Source: Candidatus Brevifilum fermentans (GTDB lineage Bacteria; Chloroflexota; Anaerolineae; Anaerolineales; Villigracilaceae). From it: 41,517 bases of DNA. Below the pieces are notes generated by a model. The model did not search any database. It was not told the DNA's origin and saw nothing but the letters and a program-made list of their open reading frames with translations. The stretch covers positions 1 to 41,517 of the forward strand of contig CAMCQT010000030.1 in NCBI GenBank assembly GCA_945877125.1, in the 5' to 3' direction. Each line of letters begins with the position of its first letter. Within the stretch, counting starts at the first letter, position 1. Both the position numbers and the translations under genes were made by a program. Below, in pieces: positions 39,492 through 41,517 of the stretch.

Positions 39492-40483
39492 TTTTCACCT
39501 TCAACTAGCGATTTCACACTTTTTGTAGCTGCCACTAAATTTCCATGCGGCGCAGTAATCGGCACGACACAGCCCGTGCCGAGGATAAAATGCTGCCCTT
39601 TTGTTTGACGGATGGCGTCCTCCGCTTCTTCCTTAACTTTGGCTTGTTCCTCAAAAACGAGAGTTTCCCGTCTCAAACCTCCGCACAGCGTTCCCTTGAA
39701 AAGGTTCTGCGCCTCAGACAGCGACGGATACGTATCGTGGTCATGCCAGTTAACAATCTGAAAATTGAACAAGCGAAGCAATGAAAAATATACATCTGTG
39801 CCGTGCAAGTGGAGCATGTTGCACCACAAATCTTGCGTTGCTTCGAGAACTTTTTGATCGTAAGGCAAGCCGAATGATTTATATTCGTTAAGTTCCAGTG
39901 TGCTTGCCTGCGCGTGTTGCACCGCATAAAAAATTCCGTCCACACCCAGTTCGCAGGCTGATTCGATAAATTTTGTCGTGGTTTTGGCGATGGTATCCAG
40001 TCCTTTCATGACCGCTTCAGGATATTCCCGCAGATGCGCGAGCAAGGTTTCATTGCCCGCCAAATATTTGGCCTGCGCCAGCGGATTAAATATGGTCTGG
40101 ATCAAGGGAGTTTCAGGGTTGAGATTCTTCCGAATTAAACGCAGACAATATAACTGTCCGGCCAGGTGGGGGGAGGTTGGGTCAAGCGGCTTGAGTTTTT
40201 CCCAGTCTTCGGGCTTGTGGATCACTCGTTTCGTGTAGCGGCGCGAACCTTCCGCATCACCCATCCACTTATCTTCCACGCCCCAGTCTTTGACGGCATA
40301 GGAAGATGCCGGTGAGACTTTGACAATATCGAGGTCATAGGTGTTTTGAAAATGCAAAGTGGATGCCGCGAGGACTTCGGGGTTTTGGTCGTCAACCGGA
40401 AAATGCCGCCAGAACGCAATGGGTGTGCGGTCAGGTGTTTCTCCGCTGAGACAGGCTTGAATACGTTCACGATGTGTGGTCAT
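39488..40483 (-). CDS. Uroporphyrinogen decarboxylase (URO-D/MtaA)-family protein
   Basis: 331 residues, TIM-barrel family. RERIQACLSGETPDRTPIAFWR opens the protein, MLHLHGTD and GTGCVVPITAPHGNL follow. In MtaA/CmuA-type methyltransferases, a His and Cys pair and a later Cys bind zinc; here HLHG and the Cys in TGCVVP stand near those places. True HemE is less likely because its N-terminal RQAGRY motif is absent. Role is therefore either a decarboxylase-like enzyme or a corrinoid-dependent methyltransferase. It overlaps both neighbours by four bases, forming a tightly coupled trio with a glycosyltransferase and rsmD. Confidence 0.82.
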   Translation of the reverse strand: MTTHRERIQACLSGETPDRTPIAFWRHFPVDDQNPEVLAASTLHFQNTYDLDIVKVSPASSYAVKDWGVEDKWMGDAEGSRRYTKRVIHKPEDWEKLKPLDPTSPHLAGQLYCLRLIRKNLNPETPLIQTIFNPLAQAKYLAGNETLLAHLREYPEAVMKGLDTIAKTTTKFIESACELGVDGIFYAVQHAQASTLELNEYKSFGLPYDQKVLEATQDLWCNMLHLHGTDVYFSLLRLFNFQIVNWHDHDTYPSLSEAQNLFKGTLCGGLRRETLVFEEQAKVKEEAEDAIRQTKGQHFILGTGCVVPITAPHGNLVAATKSVKSLVEGEK

Positions 40484-41517
40484 GGGATTTTTTTGATCTC
40501 ACAAAATACCGCGTTGCCGCGACGGATTTGCAGGATAACGGGCGCATCTTTGAATGTTTTGATGTCTTCATTTGCGCGGGTGTTGACCAGCACAAAATTG
40601 CCAGATTGAATATTACCAAACTCTGCGCGGTAATCACGAATGGTGATGTTTTTACTTGCGTAATACGCCGCAATATACGGTTCACGTTTGACGAAGAGCT
40701 GCGCGTCTGGTTCGTTGAATTGCTCGACGGCTTCCTTGTAGCAAGTCAGCCAGTACTCTGTTTCGTAGGTGCGGAAAGCTCCGCTTGTGCCGCCTGTGAA
40801 TGAATTGTAATACGCATATTCATACGGATGCAGTTGGATTAAATTATAAATGCCGGGCGCAAGCATGATGAATACGATGGTTGCCATTGCCCAGCGTGTT
40901 TTGATGACTTCAAATAATTTCTCAAACGCAAAACCTGTAAAGATGAATATTGGCGGAAGCATAAAAAGGAAGTGGCGATATCCGTCGTACATGGGCGGTT
41001 TGCGGAGGATGACGTAGGCGAAGGGAATTAAAAACCAAAAGAGCAGTAAAAAATTCTCAGTAAACAGTGACCAGTTTTCGGCGCGGCGGGACTTGAATTT
41101 ATCCAAAAAAGAAACGAGAACGCCAATCAAAAAAAGCGGCAGGACAGGCTCTGTGAGAGTCAATCCCAATAAAATAGGAAGATAGCGGCGCGGAAGTTCA
41201 TCGGCGCGGTAGAGTTGACCATTAAATAATACCTGTAATTGCGTGGGGTTATCAGACATGAAGCCAAAGGCTTCGATAAACTTTTGAAGCGGATTTGTCC
41301 AAAGATATGGCCAGGCGATAAATGCGATCAAAACTGTGAGGGCGGCGTACATTGCAAGGCGCTTAATTGCCTCGGGGGTTTTTAATTTACCAAACGCGTA
41401 AATTGCCACGAGTACGCCAGCCAGCGGACCCAGCACACGAATGGATGTGGCAATTCCAAGAAAGAATGCGGCAAACCCTAAAGGTTTCCAAAAACCTTTA
41501 GGGTTTTTGGAAAAACT
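40480..41517 (-). CDS. Membrane glycosyltransferase, ArnT/PMT-like (N-terminus cut by window edge)
   Basis: At least 345 residues. The frame stays open to the window edge, through a perfect palindrome at 41473-41506, so the GTG at 41436 is not taken as the start; ATSIRVLGPLAG reads as an internal helix of GT-C proteins. About seven transmembrane helices are followed by a C-terminal soluble domain of about 110 residues. The loop with PPMYDGYRHFLF is typical of dolichyl-phosphate-mannose-type transferases. The missing N-terminus would carry the catalytic DE/DD loop. It is the first seen gene of the unit with the URO-D-family gene and rsmD. Confidence 0.72.
   Translation of the reverse strand, partial: SFSKNPKGFWKPLGFAAFFLGIATSIRVLGPLAGVLVAIYAFGKLKTPEAIKRLAMYAALTVLIAFIAWPYLWTNPLQKFIEAFGFMSDNPTQLQVLFNGQLYRADELPRRYLPILLGLTLTEPVLPLFLIGVLVSFLDKFKSRRAENWSLFTENFLLLFWFLIPFAYVILRKPPMYDGYRHFLFMLPPIFIFTGFAFEKLFEVIKTRWAMATIVFIMLAPGIYNLIQLHPYEYAYYNSFTGGTSGAFRTYETEYWLTCYKEAVEQFNEPDAQLFVKREPYIAAYYASKNITIRDYRAEFGNIQSGNFVLVNTRANEDIKTFKDAPVILQIRRGNAVFCEIKKIP
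41473..41506. repeat. Perfect 15-base palindrome inside the glycosyltransferase gene
   Basis: AAACCCTAAAGGTTT and AAACCTTTAGGGTTT with a 4-base loop. It is translated in frame (residues reading NPKGFWKPLGF) and followed on the plus strand by TTTTT. It looks like a terminator or mobile palindrome but sits in coding DNA. Confidence 0.6.

Noticed and set aside
1-41517. rRNA, tRNA, transposase or prophage genes
   Set aside because: None could be recognised on either strand; tRNA detection by eye is limited, so a covariance-model scan would be needed to exclude small RNAs.

Overview
The window looks like a chromosomal segment of a free-living member of Chloroflexota, most likely class Anaerolineae. 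That placement is an inference from gene content: a paired DUF2344 and B12-binding-type radical SAM protein, an LDH-like malate dehydrogenase, several GT-C membrane glycosyltransferases, a clade-type RsmD and a dense set of short palindromic intergenic repeats. It is not based on a marker gene; there is no rRNA, tRNA or ribosomal protein. No transposase, integrase, phage gene or CRISPR array was seen.

Layout. Positions 1-6233 hold housekeeping metabolism: an edge-truncated FAAH-like amidase, a membrane methyltransferase and upp on the minus strand, then trxB, mdh and a mitochondrial-type citrate synthase on the plus strand, closed by a strong bidirectional terminator. Positions 6264-17104 are a minus-strand run: a GT-C glycosyltransferase, a PrsW-like protease, a DUF2344 protein, a DinB/ClbS-like protein, the radical SAM protein, a secreted bactofilin-like membrane protein, an ankyrin protein, a NUDIX hydrolase and a two-gene glycosyltransferase unit.

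Positions 17135-30788 are the most interesting part: two divergent operons that start from one compact promoter region at 24774-24825. Leftward: a CBS-domain protein, a dimethylglycine/sarcosine dehydrogenase-like flavoprotein, a choline-kinase-like phosphotransferase, a class II aldolase, a class I/II aminotransferase and a CbbY-like HAD phosphatase, ending at a terminator. Rightward: a DeoR regulator, a second flavoprotein of the same family, a PfkB-fold protein lacking its catalytic Asp and a non-pyrrolysine MttB-family methyltransferase. The two promoters share one palindromic -35 hexamer and are exact mirror images. The set suggests catabolism of an N-methylated, phosphorylatable compound, with methyl groups passed to tetrahydrofolate and perhaps a corrinoid protein, amine removal by the aminotransferase and C-C cleavage by the aldolase. 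The substrate is unknown and the pathway is an inference.

Positions 30880-37634 hold phosphate and uptake genes: a DUF47/PiT phosphate transport pair, then, from its own strong promoter, a binding-protein ABC importer followed by an alkaline-phosphatase-superfamily hydrolase. Positions 37620-41517 are minus-strand: a PfpI/DJ-1 protein, YjbQ, DUF4342, and an overlapping trio of glycosyltransferase, uroporphyrinogen-decarboxylase-family protein and rsmD.

Intergenic space is filled with three kinds of repeat: arrays with a 7-base period that abut or cover stop codons, inverted repeats whose arms have a 9-base period, and REP-like palindromes.
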